Assembly: GCA_009363175.1 (NCBI GenBank)
Contig: CP045205.1
Coordinates: forward strand, 2,480,001-2,544,000
From: Citrobacter telavivensis
GTDB lineage: Bacteria > Pseudomonadota > Gammaproteobacteria > Enterobacterales > Enterobacteriaceae
Direction of reading: 5' to 3'
Length of the DNA: 64,000 bases
The notes beneath the pieces are model-generated. The model was not told the DNA's origin. It saw only the letters and a program-made list of their open reading frames with translations, and ran no database searches. The first letter of the stretch is position 1, and the number at the start of each line of letters is the position of its first letter. Positions 23,954 to 35,342 of the stretch are shown piece after piece. Made by a program: the position numbers and the translations under genes.

Positions 23954-25012
23954 GTGCGTGCCGATAAGTCACTGAGTCCATTTGAAATCCGCCTGTATCG
24001 CCATTACCGCATTGTGCATGGTATTCGCATCGCGTTGGCCTTCATCCTGACCTTTTTACTTGTTCGCCTGTTTAACATTCCTGAAGGGACGTGGCCTCTG
24101 ATTACGCTGGTGGTGATCATGGGGCCAATCTCGTTCTGGGGAAACGTGGTTCCCCGAGCGTATGAACGGATCGGTGGCACGATCCTCGGGTCGGCGCTGG
24201 GTCTGGTGGCGCTGCGCCTCGAGCTTTTCTCATTGCCGCTGATGCTGCTCTGGTGTGCGGCGGCCATGTTTCTGTGTGGATGGCTCGCGTTAGGTAAAAA
24301 ACCGTATCAGGCGCTTTTAATTGGCATCACGCTGGCCGTGGTGGTGGGCGCTCCTGCAGGCGATATGGAGACCGCGCTCTGGCGCGGCGGCGATGTCATT
24401 CTCGGGTCGCTTCTCGCCATGCTGTTCACCGGAATCTGGCCGCAGCGCGCCTTTATCCACTGGCGAATCCAACTGGCACATTGCGTAACGGCCTATAACC
24501 GGGTGTATCAGGCTGCACTGTCGCCCAATCTGTTAGAACGTCCTCGGTTGGATAAACATCTGCAACAGCTCCTGGCTGACGTGGTAAAAATGCGCGGGCT
24601 TATCACTCCCGCGAGCAAAGAAACGCGCATCCAGAAATCTATTTTTGAAGCCATTCAGACCGTCAACCGTAACCTGGTCTGCATGCTCGAATTGCAGATC
24701 AATGCCCTGTGGGCGACCCGTGAGAGCCATTTCGTCATGCTTAACGCCCATACGCTGCGGGAAACGCAGAAAATGACCCAGCAGGCGCTACTGACGATTG
24801 CGCATGCGTTGTTTGAAGGCAATCCGCAACCGATTCTCGCGAACAGTGAAAAACTGAATGAGACCGTTAACGAACTGCGCACGCTGATACGCCAGCATGA
24901 TGAACATAATGTGGCCGAAACGCCGATTCATGGCTATGTCTGGCTCAGTCTGGAAACCGCCCGTCAACTGGAGCTGCTGTCGCATCTTATCTGCCGCGCA
25001 CTGCGCAAATAA
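23954..25012 (+). CDS. yeeA: FUSC-family inner-membrane protein YeeA
   Basis: A 352-residue membrane protein with six or so N-terminal hydrophobic helices (about 20-165, including PLITLVVIMGPISFWGNVVPRAYERIGGTILGS split by loops) and a soluble helical C-terminal part. The RAYERIGGTILGSALG segment is the conserved FUSC/aromatic acid exporter motif. The transported substrate is unknown. The start is GTG in GTGCGTGCCGAT (MRADKS), matching homologues; no better ATG is near. The following gap to yeeX holds no evident gene. Confidence 0.9.
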   Translation: MRADKSLSPFEIRLYRHYRIVHGIRIALAFILTFLLVRLFNIPEGTWPLITLVVIMGPISFWGNVVPRAYERIGGTILGSALGLVALRLELFSLPLMLLWCAAAMFLCGWLALGKKPYQALLIGITLAVVVGAPAGDMETALWRGGDVILGSLLAMLFTGIWPQRAFIHWRIQLAHCVTAYNRVYQAALSPNLLERPRLDKHLQQLLADVVKMRGLITPASKETRIQKSIFEAIQTVNRNLVCMLELQINALWATRESHFVMLNAHTLRETQKMTQQALLTIAHALFEGNPQPILANSEKLNETVNELRTLIRQHDEHNVAETPIHGYVWLSLETARQLELLSHLICRALRK

Positions 25013-25172
25013 AAAGCAGGTAAGGGGAATGCTGCCGCTGCTGCTTCGATTCAGCAAGGAATAAGGGTATGATGGAAACCAGAATGAAGCCATTGTCATT
25101 TGTGGCTGCGAAAAGTAATGTTAGCCCTATCGTTTAAACGAATCCGACTCTCACATTATCAGGGGTGTAAAA

Positions 25173-25508
25173 ATGGAAACTACCAAGCCATCTTTCCAGG
25201 ACGTGCTGGAATTTGTCCGTCTGTTCCGTCGTAAAAACAAACTGCAGCGTGAAATCCAGGACGTTGAGAAAAAGATCCGTGACAACCAGAAACGTGTTCT
25301 GCTGCTGGACAACCTGAGCGATTACATCAAGCCGGGTATGAGCGTTGAAGCTATTCAGGGCATTATCGCCAGCATGAAAAGCGACTATGAAGATCGCGTT
25401 GATGACTACATCATCAAAAATGCAGAGATCTCCAAAGAACGCCGCGACATCTCCAAAAAGCTGAAAGCAATGGGCGAAATGAAAAACGGCGACGCGAAAG
25501 CGGAGTAA
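25173..25508 (+). CDS. yeeX: DUF496 protein YeeX
   Basis: A 111-residue, highly charged, almost wholly helical protein predicted to form coiled coils: [20 protein letters not shown] and [19 protein letters not shown]. It is strongly conserved in Enterobacteriaceae (UPF0265/DUF496), but its function is not established. AGGGGTG precedes the ATG. Codon use is markedly biased towards optimal codons (CTG, CGT, AAA), suggesting high expression. A hairpin separates it from convergent pduX. Confidence 0.93.
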   Translation: METTKPSFQDVLEFVRLFRRKNKLQREIQDVEKKIRDNQKRVLLLDNLSDYIKPGMSVEAIQGIIASMKSDYEDRVDDYIIKNAEISKERRDISKKLKAMGEMKNGDAKAE

Positions 25509-25518
25509 CGCTTGTGTG

Positions 25519-25548
25519 CAGTGAGGATCCGCAATGCGATCCTCACTG
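25519..25548. terminator. Terminator hairpin between yeeX and pduX
   Basis: CAGTGAGGATC / GATCCTCACTG with an eight-base loop lies between the convergent genes; the pduX stop codon falls in its right arm. A TTTT follows a few bases on the plus side. Confidence 0.72.
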
Positions 25549-26409
25549 AAGTTTTACGCCGCCGCTGACCATCCGTAACAGGTGCTGTTCTGGCCAGTGT
25601 TCGGTCAGTCTGTTTTTTGCCAGTAGCCACTTAACATAGTCCACATCGTGTCGCTGTCTGTCGAGCATCAGTCCGACGACGCTGCCGCTGTGCGCCACGT
25701 TCACGCCGTATAAATCGCACTCTTCAACCAGCGACAATAGCGCATCGAAATCGGGTTTCGGCAACAGCATCTGGCTGGCGATGGCGCTCAGTGTCGCCGC
25801 CTCTCCCATGCGATACGGATTTTGCTCCGCACAAGCTTCCTGTACTTTTTCCCACGCCCGCTTCAGCGCAGGCGCGCCAGCATGCAAACCGGCCTGCCGC
25901 GGAATGCGGTGATAGTCGGCGGTGCGTAAAGTTTGCGGGCTTTCCAGCACGAGGAGGTCCAGCGCGGGTTGAGAATCGCAGGGGATTTGCGTCGAAGCAT
26001 CGTTGTGGTCAAACAGCGTTAGCTGTTGAAAAACGGTGCTGTCAGTCGGTTCCAGCGAGACGCAAAGTTGCGCGAGCGTGGATTCATCCAGTTGATGACC
26101 GAGATGCTGCGCAGTAGCGACGGCTGTTGCGGCGATATCCGCCGTACTGCTGGCCATACCTTTTGCTATCGGGATAGTTGAATGGATCGAAACACGAATA
26201 TCCTGGCTCAGGTGCGCGGGGTAGTTCCAGTGTTCAAGGAGTCGGTTGACCATCGCCCGGGAAAGAGGGCGCTCGTCCGCTAAAGGAGAACCGGTACAGA
26301 CCTCGACGGTGCTGTACCAGTCAACCGGGCAGGAGACCAGTTTCTCGCTGCCCATAATCCAGCCCTGAATAAGCTCTCCGCATGACGCGGGGCACTGCGC
26401 AACAGCCAC
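25543..26409 (-). CDS. pduX: L-threonine kinase PduX
   Basis: GHMP-superfamily kinase that makes L-threonine O-3-phosphate, precursor of the aminopropanol linker used by CbiB for cobalamin. The 288 residues contain the ATP-binding GHMP motif IPIAKGMASSTADIAATAVA and a C-terminal GHMP segment NVAHSGSVVGLMLDRQRHD. The start is a GTG (MAVAQCPASCGEL) with AAAGGTG seven bases upstream. In Salmonella the protein is about 12 residues longer; here the in-frame sequence upstream resembles that extension but meets a TGA before any ATG. It is the last gene of the pdu operon, 91 bases after pduW, and links the operon to the nearby cob genes. Confidence 0.93.
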   Translation of the reverse strand: MAVAQCPASCGELIQGWIMGSEKLVSCPVDWYSTVEVCTGSPLADERPLSRAMVNRLLEHWNYPAHLSQDIRVSIHSTIPIAKGMASSTADIAATAVATAQHLGHQLDESTLAQLCVSLEPTDSTVFQQLTLFDHNDASTQIPCDSQPALDLLVLESPQTLRTADYHRIPRQAGLHAGAPALKRAWEKVQEACAEQNPYRMGEAATLSAIASQMLLPKPDFDALLSLVEECDLYGVNVAHSGSVVGLMLDRQRHDVDYVKWLLAKNRLTEHWPEQHLLRMVSGGVKLQ

Positions 26410-26500
26410 GTTATCACCTTTCTGCTCGACAATCCTCGGCGCATAGTGTCATGGCGATTTCGCTATTACCATGATTTGCCGCAATTTGTGCGGCGCGAAC

Positions 26501-28152
<1,652 letters not shown>

Positions 28153-28156
28153 AACG

Positions 28157-28507
28157 CTACGTCCGCGTGATGGAACAGGTTGTAAAACGCATCATTTCAC
28201 CAAGCGTGCGCGTTACCTGCTTCAGGGCGTATTCCACCGCCGACACGTCGCCGGTTAACACCACCGCACCGGTGAAACGGTCGAGAAAACCTATCTCTAC
28301 TGCGCCGGATTTCGTCGCAATGTCACAGGCAATAATGGAAGCTTCACTTGGCGTGATGGTGAGAATGCCAATCGCCGAGACGCTGTCCTGCAATCCCAGT
28401 TTCTTGAACAGATCTTTGCCGGGGTTCGCAATCAGATGCGCCAGCGTGACCTGTTTGCCTGGTACGTACTCCTGGATCATGCGATCCGTGGTCGGTTGTC
28501 TTTCCAT
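28157..28507 (-). CDS. pduU: Microcompartment shell protein PduU
   Basis: A 116-residue hexameric shell protein with a circularly permuted BMC domain. The start [20 protein letters not shown] is the N-terminal strand that builds a small beta-barrel over the pore in the solved Salmonella structure. [38 protein letters not shown] is the BMC core (given here in pieces of one fold). ATG 28507 shares one base with the pduT stop; an upstream eight-codon extension is rejected on that ground. Confidence 0.93.
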   Translation of the reverse strand: MERQPTTDRMIQEYVPGKQVTLAHLIANPGKDLFKKLGLQDSVSAIGILTITPSEASIIACDIATKSGAVEIGFLDRFTGAVVLTGDVSAVEYALKQVTRTLGEMMRFTTCSITRT

Positions 28508-29061
28508 CATCCCTCCACCATCTGACGCCACATCGCGTCGTGCGGGCGTGGGATCACCGAACGATAAACCAGCAGACCTTTTTCACCCGCGCTCTCACTG
28601 GCAACCGTGACCGCGTTGTTGACATCGGAGACGTCGCCTGCGACCACCATGTAGCATTTGCCGCCGATACCGAACGCCATATGAACGCGCACGAGCGTCA
28701 CGTTGGACGCCTTCACCGCCCGGTCAGCCGCACTGATACAGGCCGCTACGCTCCAGGTTTCGACAATCCCTACCGCCTGACGTTTATCCACGCTGTTCAG
28801 GCCGCTGATTGCGGGAAGCACGCTGGCATGAATGTTGGGCAACACCAGACTGTCGACCAGCATTTCGCCAGCGAGCGCGTTTCCGGTTTCGATCGCCTGT
28901 TGTACCGCGCCAACGTCGCCGCCCAGCATGAGTAAAAATTTACCCGGACAAATGGTTTTGCTGACCAGCAGATCCACATTGGCGCTTTTCAGCATGGCAT
29001 CGCCCGCTTCCATCCCTTTGGCAATGCTGGTGAGTTCTAAAATACCTATGGCCTGAGACAT
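28507..29061 (-). CDS. pduT: Microcompartment shell protein PduT (tandem BMC, Fe-S)
   Basis: A 184-residue trimeric shell protein with two BMC domains (about 1-90 and 95-184). Cys38, in SKTICPGKF, is the residue that lets three subunits hold one [4Fe-4S] cluster in the pore of the Salmonella protein. The second repeat is [24 protein letters not shown]. It probably passes electrons across the shell to or from PduS, encoded two bases upstream. Confidence 0.96.
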   Translation of the reverse strand: MSQAIGILELTSIAKGMEAGDAMLKSANVDLLVSKTICPGKFLLMLGGDVGAVQQAIETGNALAGEMLVDSLVLPNIHASVLPAISGLNSVDKRQAVGIVETWSVAACISAADRAVKASNVTLVRVHMAFGIGGKCYMVVAGDVSDVNNAVTVASESAGEKGLLVYRSVIPRPHDAMWRQMVEG

Positions 29062-29063
29062 GG

Positions 29064-30419
29064 TTAACCTCTTACAACGATAATGGCCTGATCTGTTACC
29101 TCACAGACAATGCCGTCAATACTGGCGTGAACAGGCGCACCGAGTGCGCCTTGCGGAGTTTCAGCAACGCACTGACCACGCGCGACGCGCTCGCCTTTCT
29201 GAACGCAGGGCACCGCGCTGGCGCCGATGTGCTGGCGCAGCAACAGCGTCGTCTTCTCAACAACGGGCTCGCTGTCGACTAACGGCGCTTCCCGATACCA
29301 TGGCGTTAGCCCCAGTTTGGCGATGAGTCGTTTAACCGGCACCAGACGGTATTTCGCCATCTCATCAGCCGGATTGAGCGGGCCCTCGTAGCGCTGATTT
29401 TGGGCGCGCAGTTCGCGTTTCAGCATGCGGTTAATCCGCATGGGTGAAATACCTACCGGACAGGCCACACTTTCACAGACGTTGCATTCGGAACAGGTGA
29501 GGGCGCTGAGCAGCAGTTGTGGTGTGGCGGCCTGATGGAAATTGACTGCGCGCACCAGCAGATGCGGAGAGAGTTCGTGACCGATGAGATGCCTCGGGCA
29601 GAGATCGGTACACAGGCGACATTGTTCACAAACGGTTCTCGCCACTGACAGCACGGTACGCTCATCCTGCATACGCCGCTGAATCAGCGGATGTGATTTC
29701 GGCAGCACCAGCAGTCCGCCGGTAGTTTTCGTGACCGGCGCGTCCAGCGACGTCACCAGGCTTCCCATCATTGGTCCGCCGTTGATAAATCCCGGATCGT
29801 CGATGGTTGCGCCGCCAGCCATCTCCAGCACGTCGCGTAAGGACATGCCGATGGGGACGGTTACGGTCTGTGGGCGGACAACGGCACCGTTAATCGTGAG
29901 CGTACGGCGCGTCACGGGATACTGCTGCTCGACCGCGCGGGCGATATTCAGTACGGTTTGTACGTTGTTGACCACCACCCCCACGCTGACCGGCAGGGCG
30001 GCGGGGGGAACGCGACGACCTGTTGCCATCCAGATCGTCAGAACTTCATCTCCCGCCGGATAGACATCGGGCAGAATGTGAAGCCTGATCGCCGGAGGCA
30101 ACAGCGGCGTCAGGGCGGCAATCGCTGGCTGGTACTTTTCTTTCAGGGCGATAATCCCTTCACGAGCTCCGGTGGCCTTCATCGCATACTGTACGCCGCG
30201 AATCAGACGCGCCGCCTGCTGCGCCATGAGTTGCTGATCGACTTTCAGCATCGGCTCGCATTCGGCAGCATTGACCAGGAAAATCTCCACCTGAGCCTGG
30301 AGTTTGACATGCGTCGGAAAGCCAGCACCGCCAGCCCCCACAATGCCTGCCGCGCGAACGCGCTCAACGAGGGTCTGCGCATTCAGTGTGGCCAGTTCAT
30401 CATTCAGGGCGGCATTCAT
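29064..30419 (-). CDS. pduS: Cobalamin reductase PduS (flavin, Fe-S)
   Basis: A 451-residue RnfC-like flavoprotein reducing cob(III)alamin towards cob(I)alamin for PduO inside the compartment. It begins with an NADH/FMN-binding glycine loop [17 protein letters not shown]; the SLBB region follows at about 160-220. Two [4Fe-4S] motifs are clear: [12 protein letters not shown] and [13 protein letters not shown], followed by the C-terminal biotinyl/lipoyl-like fold ([21 protein letters not shown]). It sits between the electron-relay shell gene pduT and pduQ, overlapping the latter by four bases. Confidence 0.95.
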   Translation of the reverse strand: MNAALNDELATLNAQTLVERVRAAGIVGAGGAGFPTHVKLQAQVEIFLVNAAECEPMLKVDQQLMAQQAARLIRGVQYAMKATGAREGIIALKEKYQPAIAALTPLLPPAIRLHILPDVYPAGDEVLTIWMATGRRVPPAALPVSVGVVVNNVQTVLNIARAVEQQYPVTRRTLTINGAVVRPQTVTVPIGMSLRDVLEMAGGATIDDPGFINGGPMMGSLVTSLDAPVTKTTGGLLVLPKSHPLIQRRMQDERTVLSVARTVCEQCRLCTDLCPRHLIGHELSPHLLVRAVNFHQAATPQLLLSALTCSECNVCESVACPVGISPMRINRMLKRELRAQNQRYEGPLNPADEMAKYRLVPVKRLIAKLGLTPWYREAPLVDSEPVVEKTTLLLRQHIGASAVPCVQKGERVARGQCVAETPQGALGAPVHASIDGIVCEVTDQAIIVVRG

Positions 30420-31528
30420 AGCAACTCCTCAAGCAGTTCCTGAATGGCTCCGGCATCCGCAGCTCTGGGGTTGGTCTTCAGCGTTACGTCCGCCAGCGCG
30501 GCCTGAACCATTGCCGGAATACGCTGTGACCAGTCCTGCTTTTGTTCTTTAAGCGTGGCGGCGAGGGTAGGGATAGCGCACGCTTTTTTCAGTTGTTCAA
30601 TGTGCTGTACCAACGCATTCACACTCGCCGTTTCATTGGCGCTGTCAGGACATAAATGACAGGCTTTGGCGAATCGGGCGTAGCGTTTAGCCGCCCGTGG
30701 ATCGTGCGCGTTGAAGCGGATCACCGACACCAGCAGCAGGGCATTTGCCAGGCCGTGAGGCAGATGGAACTGGCCGCCTAACTGGTGGGCGATGGCATGG
30801 TTCAGTCCCAGTCCAGCCTGGCTGAATGCCATTCCTGCCAGCGTAGAGGCGTTGTGCATTTTGCCTCGAGTGGCAAGACAGTCGCCTTTACGAACGGCGA
30901 CAGGTAGATACTGAAAGACGATCTGAGCTGCTTTTTCAGCGAGTGCATCGGTAAAGTCACTGGCGTGCGTGGACACATAGGCTTCCAGCGCGTGCGTCAG
31001 AACATCCATCCCGGTATTGGCGGTGATGGCGGGCGGGACGCTGACGACCAGCATCGGATCAAGGATCGCCATGTCCGGATAGAGCGCGTTGTTAAACAGC
31101 GGATACTTAATGCCTTTCTCCGGATCGCTAATCACGCAGGCGCTGGTGACTTCCGACCCGGTTCCGCTGGTGGTCGGGATCGCCACGCAGGTTTCAATAT
31201 CAATATCAAACTGACGGCTGAACCAGACAATGGCCTTCGCCGCATCCAGCGCGGAGCCGCCGCCGAAACCGATCACCACATCGGGGCGCAGGGACTGCAT
31301 TTGCGCAATCCCCTGAACGACGGTTCCGATGGTCGGGTCTGGCGTGATCTCACTGAATACGCTGATCCGGTTATCCGCCGGTATCGCCTCGCGCAGCGTA
31401 TTAATCAGCGGCGAACGAGCGAGAAAACTATCGCAGATAATCCAGATGTGCTTGTTCGTAAAGCGGCCAAGCACCTTCAGACTTCCAGGGCCGCTGTACA
31501 AACGGGTTTGCAGTGAAAAGGTATTCAT
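30416..31528 (-). CDS. pduQ: 1-propanol dehydrogenase PduQ
   Basis: Iron-dependent group III alcohol dehydrogenase (370 residues) reducing propionaldehyde to 1-propanol and regenerating NAD+ inside the microcompartment. Landmarks: VVIGFGGGSALDAAKAIVW (NAD), AIPTTSGTGSEVTSACVI, LDPMLVVSVPP, the metal-binding DVLTHALEAYVS and LNHAIAHQLGGQFHLPHGLANALLL. ATG 31528 is used; a GTG codon just before it is in frame. It overlaps pduS by four bases. Confidence 0.97.
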   Translation of the reverse strand: MNTFSLQTRLYSGPGSLKVLGRFTNKHIWIICDSFLARSPLINTLREAIPADNRISVFSEITPDPTIGTVVQGIAQMQSLRPDVVIGFGGGSALDAAKAIVWFSRQFDIDIETCVAIPTTSGTGSEVTSACVISDPEKGIKYPLFNNALYPDMAILDPMLVVSVPPAITANTGMDVLTHALEAYVSTHASDFTDALAEKAAQIVFQYLPVAVRKGDCLATRGKMHNASTLAGMAFSQAGLGLNHAIAHQLGGQFHLPHGLANALLLVSVIRFNAHDPRAAKRYARFAKACHLCPDSANETASVNALVQHIEQLKKACAIPTLAATLKEQKQDWSQRIPAMVQAALADVTLKTNPRAADAGAIQELLEELL

Positions 31529-31538
31529 CACAACCTCA

Positions 31539-32924
31539 TTAGCGGATTGAGAAACCGTTAGTCAGCACACAGCGACGGGAGCGGGCAAACGTGCGCGCCG
31601 ACGTTGTCCCTTCACCGGTCGGCGTGGCGATGGTGAAGGTGGTAAAACCTTCGCCGCCGACGCCAATTCCCGCATAGGAGGGGCCATTTTTAACGAAAAT
31701 GGAGGTTTGCAGGGTCCGCGCAGCGAGGTTCAGGCGGGACACATTCTGCGAGTGCATGATGGCGGTATGATGCAGCCCATCTTCCACTTTCAGCGCCAGC
31801 GACAGCGCGGCGTCAAAATCGTTAACCTTCACCACCGGCAGCATCGGCATCAACTGCTCACTGGTTACCCAGCTGTCGTCCGCGCTGACGACGCCAATCA
31901 ACAGGCGCGACGCTTTTGCCGGGACCGGAATACCGGCGGCGTCGAGCATGGCGGAAGGGCTTTTACCGACCAGTTTTTTATTGGCAATGCCTTCAGGCAG
32001 GCAGGTCGCGCGCAGCTTCTCGATATCGGCCGGACTGAGCAACAGTGCGCCGAAACTTTGCATTTGCTGGATTAGCTGTTCCGCAACTGACTCCACCACA
32101 ATCAGGCTTTTCTCTGAGATACAGGGCAGGTTGTAGTCAAATGCCGCGCCGTTGATGATATCTTCTGCGGCCTTCACCAGGTCCGCTGTCTCATCGACGA
32201 TGCAGGGGGGATTGCCCGCGCCTGCGCCAATCACTTTCTTCCCACTCTTCATGCCCATTGCCACAATGCCTGGACCGCCGGTAATGGCCAGTACGGCAAT
32301 TTTCGGATGCGCCATCATTTGTTGGGTGGCTTCAAATGTCGGCTCGGCAACGGTCACCACCAGATTGCGAATGCCACAGCTGCGAAACGCGATATCCTCA
32401 ATCATGGCGATAAGCTTCAGCGACACCGTTTTGGCACCCGGATGCGGGCTGAAATAGACGCTGTTGCCTGCCGCCAGCATGCTAATGCTGTTGTTGATAA
32501 TGGTTTCTGTCGGGTTGGTGCTGGGAGCGACTGAACCAATCACGCCAAACGGTGAATATTCAAACAGTACCATGCCGCCGTCGCCGGTGAGCGCGGTAGT
32601 GGTCAGGTCTTCGATGCCAGGAGTGTTGTCCAGCGCCGCTTTGTTTTTGAGGAATTTGTCCTCTTTGTTACCCATTCCGGTTTCCGCTGCGCTTTCTGCT
32701 GCCAGGGCTGCCAACTGTGGTGCCAGCTCTTCCCGGATAGCGCTGATAATGGCGCTGCGCGTTTTCAGCGGTGACTGCTGATAACGCAAGAACGCCTGGT
32801 GGGCTGCATCGACTGCTTCACCAACAGACTGAAAGATTCCGTTCCCTTTGATTTCAGTTTTTGCGGGAGCCAGTTGCTCGCTCAAAATGGTGCGGATGAG
32901 GGTTTCCAGTTCAGTAGTATTCAT
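31539..32924 (-). CDS. pduP: CoA-dependent propionaldehyde dehydrogenase PduP
   Basis: Converts propionaldehyde, NAD+ and CoA to propionyl-CoA within the microcompartment. The first 18 residues, MNTTELETLIRTILSEQL, form the short amphipathic helix that targets PduP to the shell lumen, separated by a linker from the aldehyde dehydrogenase domain. Catalytic Cys268 lies in FDYNLPCISEKS, and GVIGSVAPSTNPTETIINNS is the N-terminal cofactor region. Length 461, close to the Salmonella protein. It overlaps pduO by four bases. Confidence 0.97.
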   Translation of the reverse strand: MNTTELETLIRTILSEQLAPAKTEIKGNGIFQSVGEAVDAAHQAFLRYQQSPLKTRSAIISAIREELAPQLAALAAESAAETGMGNKEDKFLKNKAALDNTPGIEDLTTTALTGDGGMVLFEYSPFGVIGSVAPSTNPTETIINNSISMLAAGNSVYFSPHPGAKTVSLKLIAMIEDIAFRSCGIRNLVVTVAEPTFEATQQMMAHPKIAVLAITGGPGIVAMGMKSGKKVIGAGAGNPPCIVDETADLVKAAEDIINGAAFDYNLPCISEKSLIVVESVAEQLIQQMQSFGALLLSPADIEKLRATCLPEGIANKKLVGKSPSAMLDAAGIPVPAKASRLLIGVVSADDSWVTSEQLMPMLPVVKVNDFDAALSLALKVEDGLHHTAIMHSQNVSRLNLAARTLQTSIFVKNGPSYAGIGVGGEGFTTFTIATPTGEGTTSARTFARSRRCVLTNGFSIR

Positions 32925-33928
32925 TGATGTGTTCTCACGTTTATTGCCGCAATGGCAGTCTGTGCAATGTCCATGTCCTGTTCAACGCTTCCCCCGCTGA
33001 TACCAAGACCCCCAATAAGCAATCCATCACGCCATAGCGCGTAGCCGCCGCCAAACGTGACGACTTTTCCCTGCATATGACTTTCCAGCCCGTACAGCGG
33101 TGCGCCGGGCTGAACCACCGACGCGAGTTCATGAGTCGCGGTTTTCATCGCCACGGCGGTCCAGGCTTTTTTCGGTGCCAGTTCGCTGCTGACCAGCAGA
33201 GCGTCCGGCATCCGCCAGGTAACGGCTTCTGTACCGTGGGCGTCAACAATACTGACGACCACCGGGACGTTTAAGGCTTGCGCCCGCTCGACGGCGGCGC
33301 GGGTTAACTGATGGAGATCGCCAAAAGAGAGCGACATCGCAGATTCCTTTTTGACAGGGGCGTGACCGGTTGCCAGATAGCGTTTCGTCACTTCCAGGAT
33401 AATCGTGTCCTGATGGGCGTCGTGATCTTCCGCTCGCGCCAGCGCATACAAGCAGTCTGACAGGCGATTGATATAGCGCATTAGCACATGCCTGACGCTG
33501 ACATCGGCAGCGAGTTCAACCAGCCGGCGTTCGGCCCGGCGCGCCAGCGTGCGGGCAAAATGCAGGCGGCTTGCGGCTTCACAGCGGCCTGGCAGAATAA
33601 AACTGTGCAAGGGCGCGACGCGTCCCATTGCGGTATCGATGGCCGCTTCCAGCGCGGCAATTTCCTCAGAGCTGATGTAGCGCTGGTCCGCTGAGGGTTG
33701 TTCGCTTTCGCTGGCAAGTTCAGCGCTGAACCAGAAAATTTGCAGTTGAATGGCTTCCAGCAGCGCGCGATGCTGCGCGTTGCGGGTGGCGCAGACGCAC
33801 AGGCTCAGCGCGGCGTTAAGCTCATCAAGCGTGCCGTACGCTTCCACTCGGGGGTGCGTTTTACTGACGCGCTGTCCGGTAAAAAGCGCCGTTGTGCCTG
33901 CGTCGCCTGTGCGGGTATAAATCGCCAT
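32921..33928 (-). CDS. pduO: ATP:cob(I)alamin adenosyltransferase PduO
   Basis: A 335-residue two-domain protein. The N-terminal PduO-type transferase (about 1-185) has the ATP loop YTRTGDAGTTALFTGQR, VEAYGTLDELNA, and FILPGRCEAASRLHFARTLARRAER. The C-terminal part (about 195-335) is a GlcG/HbpS-like domain (VPVVVSIVDAHG, GALPLYGLE-like GAPLYGLESHMQGKVVTFGGGYALW), reported to bind heme in relatives. It makes adenosylcobalamin for PduCDE and works with the reductase PduS. Confidence 0.96.
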   Translation of the reverse strand: MAIYTRTGDAGTTALFTGQRVSKTHPRVEAYGTLDELNAALSLCVCATRNAQHRALLEAIQLQIFWFSAELASESEQPSADQRYISSEEIAALEAAIDTAMGRVAPLHSFILPGRCEAASRLHFARTLARRAERRLVELAADVSVRHVLMRYINRLSDCLYALARAEDHDAHQDTIILEVTKRYLATGHAPVKKESAMSLSFGDLHQLTRAAVERAQALNVPVVVSIVDAHGTEAVTWRMPDALLVSSELAPKKAWTAVAMKTATHELASVVQPGAPLYGLESHMQGKVVTFGGGYALWRDGLLIGGLGISGGSVEQDMDIAQTAIAAINVRTHQ

Positions 33929-33937
33929 AACTCCCCC

Positions 33938-34213
33938 TTAACGAGAAAGCGTGTCGACAATGCCGACAACGGCCAGATCGATGGCCTCATTCGGCCCGGA
34001 AAAAACATGCCTGGCGCTGGAACCGCTGCTCAGGAGCACCAGTTCGCCAACGCCTGCGCCGACGGAGTCAACGGCGACTTCATCGCCTGCCGTCGGATTC
34101 GTCGGCAGTTCGCCGTCGGCACTGACCCGGCGTACCAGCAGAAGTTTTTTACCGACCAACGAGGGCGATTTTTGCGTGGATACCACCGCGCCTGTAACAC
34201 GTGCCAGATGCAT
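33938..34213 (-). CDS. pduN: Microcompartment vertex protein PduN
   Basis: A 91-residue EutN/CcmL-family pentamer that caps the shell vertices. [27 protein letters not shown] is the OB-like first half, [21 protein letters not shown] is the conserved loop region, and it ends [11 protein letters not shown]. Nine bases downstream of it lies pduO, and three bases separate it from pduM. Without PduN homologues, shells become elongated or misshapen. Confidence 0.95.
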   Translation of the reverse strand: MHLARVTGAVVSTQKSPSLVGKKLLLVRRVSADGELPTNPTAGDEVAVDSVGAGVGELVLLSSGSSARHVFSGPNEAIDLAVVGIVDTLSR

Positions 34214-34216
34214 GGT

Positions 34217-34708
34217 TCACTCCTGCTTAATTAAATGGATGTGGCGTGAACTCGCGGTCTCGCGAGCCAGCGCGGTAACAACACATGTGCGATGCAGCAC
34301 CAGTAACCCTGCGGGTAAGCGGGCAACATCGGCGTAACTTAACAGTCGAGTGGGGTGCAGTGTGATTGACTGCCCCTGCTCATCGCAGAAAACCAGCGGC
34401 AATCGGGCCAGCTTCTTCACTGGCAATGCGGGCAATAGCCGACGTTGCAGTGAGAGTTGCACCCGGAGACCCAATGCCAGCGCCTCATGAATCATGACGG
34501 CGGCAGCATGCGACGAATCGTTGTCGGCGATCTGCTCCAGCAGGGGCAGATCGACCTGCAAAATATGCAGGGAGGCGTACTGACAAAACAGGGTGTGGGA
34601 CTGTGTTTCCCGCAGTTGCGCGACGCTCAGCGTGACGGAGCTTTGTGCTCGACGCTGCAGGCGGGAGACCACCTCCTCGACGATTCGCTGCAACATATCG
34701 CCGTTCAT
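34217..34708 (-). CDS. pduM: Microcompartment assembly protein PduM
   Basis: A 163-residue protein of the PduM family, needed for correct shell assembly in Salmonella but with no known enzyme activity. The N-terminus MNGDMLQRIVEEVVSRLQRR is a short amphipathic helix like the encapsulation peptides of PduP, PduD and PduL. The remainder has no recognised catalytic motif. It overlaps pduL by four bases and is three bases from pduN. Confidence 0.9.
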   Translation of the reverse strand: MNGDMLQRIVEEVVSRLQRRAQSSVTLSVAQLRETQSHTLFCQYASLHILQVDLPLLEQIADNDSSHAAAVMIHEALALGLRVQLSLQRRLLPALPVKKLARLPLVFCDEQGQSITLHPTRLLSYADVARLPAGLLVLHRTCVVTALARETASSRHIHLIKQE

Positions 34709-35337
34709 CGCGGCGTCACCAGCGTGACGAAAGCATTGGCGTCATCTGCCCCAGCGGCATTGGCCTCGTCGGTATCAATATGCATCTCCAGGCGCATATC
34801 GGGGGAAACACGTACCGCAACGTTGTCGAAGATCAGCCGACGATCGGTTCCCTCAATGGCGACACTGACGCTATCGCCATGAGCAACGCGCAGGATCAGC
34901 GCATCCAGCGGTGACATGTGAATGTGGCGCTGGGCGACGATCACGCCAGAGGGGAGTTCGACTTCGCCAAAGGGGCTCACGAGGCGAATACCCGGCGTAC
35001 CATTAAGATTACCGGACATCCGTAACGGTGCGGCGATGCCCAACGTTCTGGCATCCGTGCGCGAAATCTCCACCTGGCTGGTGCTACGTAGTGGCCCCAG
35101 CAGGCGAACATTTTTCAGTTGACCTTTTGGACCCACTAACGTGACGGTCTGCTCAGCCGCGTACTGTCCCGGTTGCAGGAGTCCTTTTTTCTCACTAATC
35201 GGATGTCCCGGAAAAAGACGGGCATAATCCTCAGCGTTAAGGTGGATATGACGGTTGGAAACGCCCAGTGGAATAGGGCGATCCCGCAATTCATTCAGCA
35301 CTTTGCTGACCGTCGTTTCCAGAAGTTGCTTATCCAT
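34705..35337 (-). CDS. pduL: Phosphate propanoyltransferase PduL
   Basis: Converts propionyl-CoA and phosphate to propionyl phosphate and CoA, recycling CoA inside the compartment. The 210-residue protein has an N-terminal helix MDKQLLETTVSKVLNEL (encapsulation peptide) followed by two PduL beta-barrel repeats. Zinc-binding histidines are visible in VSNRHIHLNAED and VAQRHIHMSPLDA, and GPLRSTSQVEISRTDAR carries the conserved Arg. It has no relation to the classic Pta. Overlaps pduM by four bases. Confidence 0.96.
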   Translation of the reverse strand: MDKQLLETTVSKVLNELRDRPIPLGVSNRHIHLNAEDYARLFPGHPISEKKGLLQPGQYAAEQTVTLVGPKGQLKNVRLLGPLRSTSQVEISRTDARTLGIAAPLRMSGNLNGTPGIRLVSPFGEVELPSGVIVAQRHIHMSPLDALILRVAHGDSVSVAIEGTDRRLIFDNVAVRVSPDMRLEMHIDTDEANAAGADDANAFVTLVTPR

Positions 35338-35342
35338 TACGC

